Below are positions 59,436 to 60,687 of a DNA stretch of 60,687 nucleotides, piece by piece. The DNA comes from Pseudomonas fluorescens (GTDB lineage Bacteria > Pseudomonadota > Gammaproteobacteria > Pseudomonadales > Pseudomonadaceae), in NCBI RefSeq assembly GCF_902497895.1, contig NZ_CABVHQ010000036.1, forward strand, positions 1-60,687. The letters run 5' to 3'. Both the position numbers and the translations under genes were made by a program. The notes below the pieces were generated by a model. It worked only from the letters and a program-made list of their open reading frames with translations. It was not told the DNA's origin and did no database searches. The stretch's first letter is position 1, and the number at the start of each line of letters is the position of its first letter.

Positions 59436-60687
59436 TTATTCGACGGCTTTGACCATGTCTTCAATGACTTTCTTGGCGTCGCCGAACACCATCATGGTCT
59501 TGTCCAGATAGAACAGTTCGTTCTCCAGGCCGGCATAACCGCTGGCCATCGAGCGCTTGTTGACGATCACCGTCTTGGCTTTATAGGCCTCGAGGATCGG
59601 CATGCCGGCAATCGGCGATTTCGGATCGTTCTTCGCCGCCGGGTTGACCACGTCGTTGGCGCCGAGCACCAGTACCACGTCGGTCTGACCGAACTCGGAG
59701 TTGATGTCTTCCATCTCGAACACCTGCTCGTAAGGCACTTCGGCCTCGGCCAGCAGGACGTTCATGTGCCCCGGCATCCGCCCGGCAACCGGGTGAATCG
59801 CGAACTTTACGGTGACGCCACGGTGAGTCAGCTTCTCCGCCAGCTCCATCAGCGAGTGCTGGGCACGCGCCACCGCCAGGCCATAGCCGGGCACGATGAT
59901 CACGGTATCGGCGTTGGTCAGCAGGAACGCGGCGTCGTCGGACGAGCCGGACTTTACCGGGCGCGCTTCCGTGGAGCCGGCAGGACCGGCCGCTTCAGTT
60001 GCGCCGCCGAAACCGCCGAGCAACACGTTGAAGAACGAACGGTTCATTGCCTTGCACATGATGTACGAGAGGATCGCACCCGATGAGCCCACCAGGGAGC
60101 CGGCGATGATCAGCATCGAGTTGTTCAGCGAGAAACCGATACCGGCCGCCGCCCAACCCGAGTAGCTGTTGAGCATCGACACCACCACCGGCATGTCCGC
60201 GCCGCCGATCGGGATGATGATCAGCACGCCCAGCACGAAAGCCAGCGCCAGCATCAGGGCGAACGCCGTGAGGTCGCCGGTGAACGTGAACACCAGGCCC
60301 AGGCCTAGCGTGGACAAGCCCAACACCAGGTTCAACTTGTGTTGGCCGCTGAACTGTACGGGTGCACCCTGGAACAGGCGGAACTTGTACTTGCCCGACA
60401 GCTTGCCGAAGGCAATCACCGAACCGGAGAAGGTAATGGCACCGATCGCCGCGCCCAGGAACAGCTCCAGGCGGTTACCGGAAGGAATTGCATCGCCCAG
60501 TAGCTTGACGATACCCAGCGATTGCGGCTCGACCACGGCGGCGATCGCGATGAACACCGCGGCCATACCGATCATGCTGTGCATGAAGGCGACCAGTTCC
60601 GGCATTTTGGTCATTTCGACGCGCTTGGCCATGATCGAACCGGCTGTGCCGCCGACCAGCAGGCCGACGATCACGTAGCCGATACCG
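59436..60687 (-). CDS. pntB: NAD(P) transhydrogenase subunit beta PntB, C-terminal part
   Basis: The frame runs off the right edge (continuing GIGYVIVGLLVGG), leaving about 416 codons of a protein usually near 460–480. Membrane helices fill the first 220 residues seen; then the NADP-binding domain dIII shows VIIVPGYGLAVARAQHSLMELA, KFAIHPVAGRMPGHMNVLLAEA, DVVLVLGANDVVNPAA and VNKRSMASGYAGLENELF. PntB with PntA uses the proton gradient to reduce NADP with NADH. The stop is followed by a good terminator; upstream pntA genes must lie to the right. Confidence 0.96.
   Translation of the reverse strand, partial: GIGYVIVGLLVGGTAGSIMAKRVEMTKMPELVAFMHSMIGMAAVFIAIAAVVEPQSLGIVKLLGDAIPSGNRLELFLGAAIGAITFSGSVIAFGKLSGKYKFRLFQGAPVQFSGQHKLNLVLGLSTLGLGLVFTFTGDLTAFALMLALAFVLGVLIIIPIGGADMPVVVSMLNSYSGWAAAGIGFSLNNSMLIIAGSLVGSSGAILSYIMCKAMNRSFFNVLLGGFGGATEAAGPAGSTEARPVKSGSSDDAAFLLTNADTVIIVPGYGLAVARAQHSLMELAEKLTHRGVTVKFAIHPVAGRMPGHMNVLLAEAEVPYEQVFEMEDINSEFGQTDVVLVLGANDVVNPAAKNDPKSPIAGMPILEAYKAKTVIVNKRSMASGYAGLENELFYLDKTMMVFGDAKKVIEDMVKAVE

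Overview
This window is chromosomal DNA from a member of the Pseudomonas fluorescens group. It is GC-rich, and nearly every recognisable protein is a close match to a Pseudomonas family. The gene order follows two stretches known from P. aeruginosa PAO1: gltP–algB–kinB–ampDh2–dgcH–dsbA–cc4–cc5–engB–polA–thrB–znu–met (the PA5479–PA5505 side) and prlC–carbonic anhydrase–aa3 oxidase (the PA0066–PA0114 side). Here the two stretches are interleaved. PAO1 locus numbers are given from memory as family labels; no search was run. No rRNA, tRNA, CRISPR array, prophage or insertion sequence was found.

Region by region. (1) 1–8 kb: the start of the glutamate/aspartate carrier gltP, a poorly coding 700-base gap, a decayed small secreted-protein gene, DUF1328, then the alginate two-component pair algB–kinB. 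Convergent to it are a CSS/EAL c-di-GMP phosphodiesterase, the lipoprotein amidase ampDh2 and the diguanylate cyclase dgcH. (2) 10–18 kb: an EEP-family phosphatase/nuclease, dsbA, cytochromes c4 and c5, engB, polA, a DUF2782 protein and thrB. Between engB and polA is a sRNA gene with a sigma-22-type promoter and a strong terminator, matching ErsA in position and structure. (3) 18–27 kb: a HAD phosphatase, gamma carbonic anhydrase, oligopeptidase A (prlC), a zinc-ribbon protein, a TpbA-like phosphatase, a radical SAM gene with a LexA box, and a beta-carbonic anhydrase/SulP pair. (4) 28–36.7 kb: the aa3 cytochrome c oxidase operon with its assembly genes (Cox11, SURF1, heme o/a synthases, Sco). 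(5) 36.8–45.7 kb: the methionine importer metNIQ, catalase HPII (katE), a lipoprotein, and the zinc uptake set zur–znuC–znuB with divergent znuA. (6) 45.7–53.4 kb: membrane and peptidase genes (DUF5924, M16 peptidase, Na/Pi-PhoU, TerC, CitMHS, GFA). (7) 53.5–57.8 kb: a large DUF4105 protein with an added HExxH motif behind three paralogous DUF2388 secreted proteins, and two DUF1127 genes whose upstream regions share a repeated AACTGTAC box. (8) 57.8–60.7 kb: a CoA-transferase and the transhydrogenase subunit pntB, cut by the window end.

Functional themes are envelope stress and alginate control (algB, kinB, ersA, ampDh2, dsbA), c-di-GMP turnover (dgcH and the EAL protein on either side of ampDh2), aerobic respiration and redox balance (c-type cytochromes, aa3 oxidase, katE, pntB), carbonate chemistry (two carbonic anhydrases, SulP) and metal or sulfur uptake (znu, met). 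Six inverted repeat elements of three sequence types (REPIN-like) lie in the intergenic gaps from 27 to 53.5 kb.

The least explained parts are the DUF2388/DUF4105 operon, the AACTGTAC-box DUF1127 region, and the broken gene at 1.0–1.2 kb.
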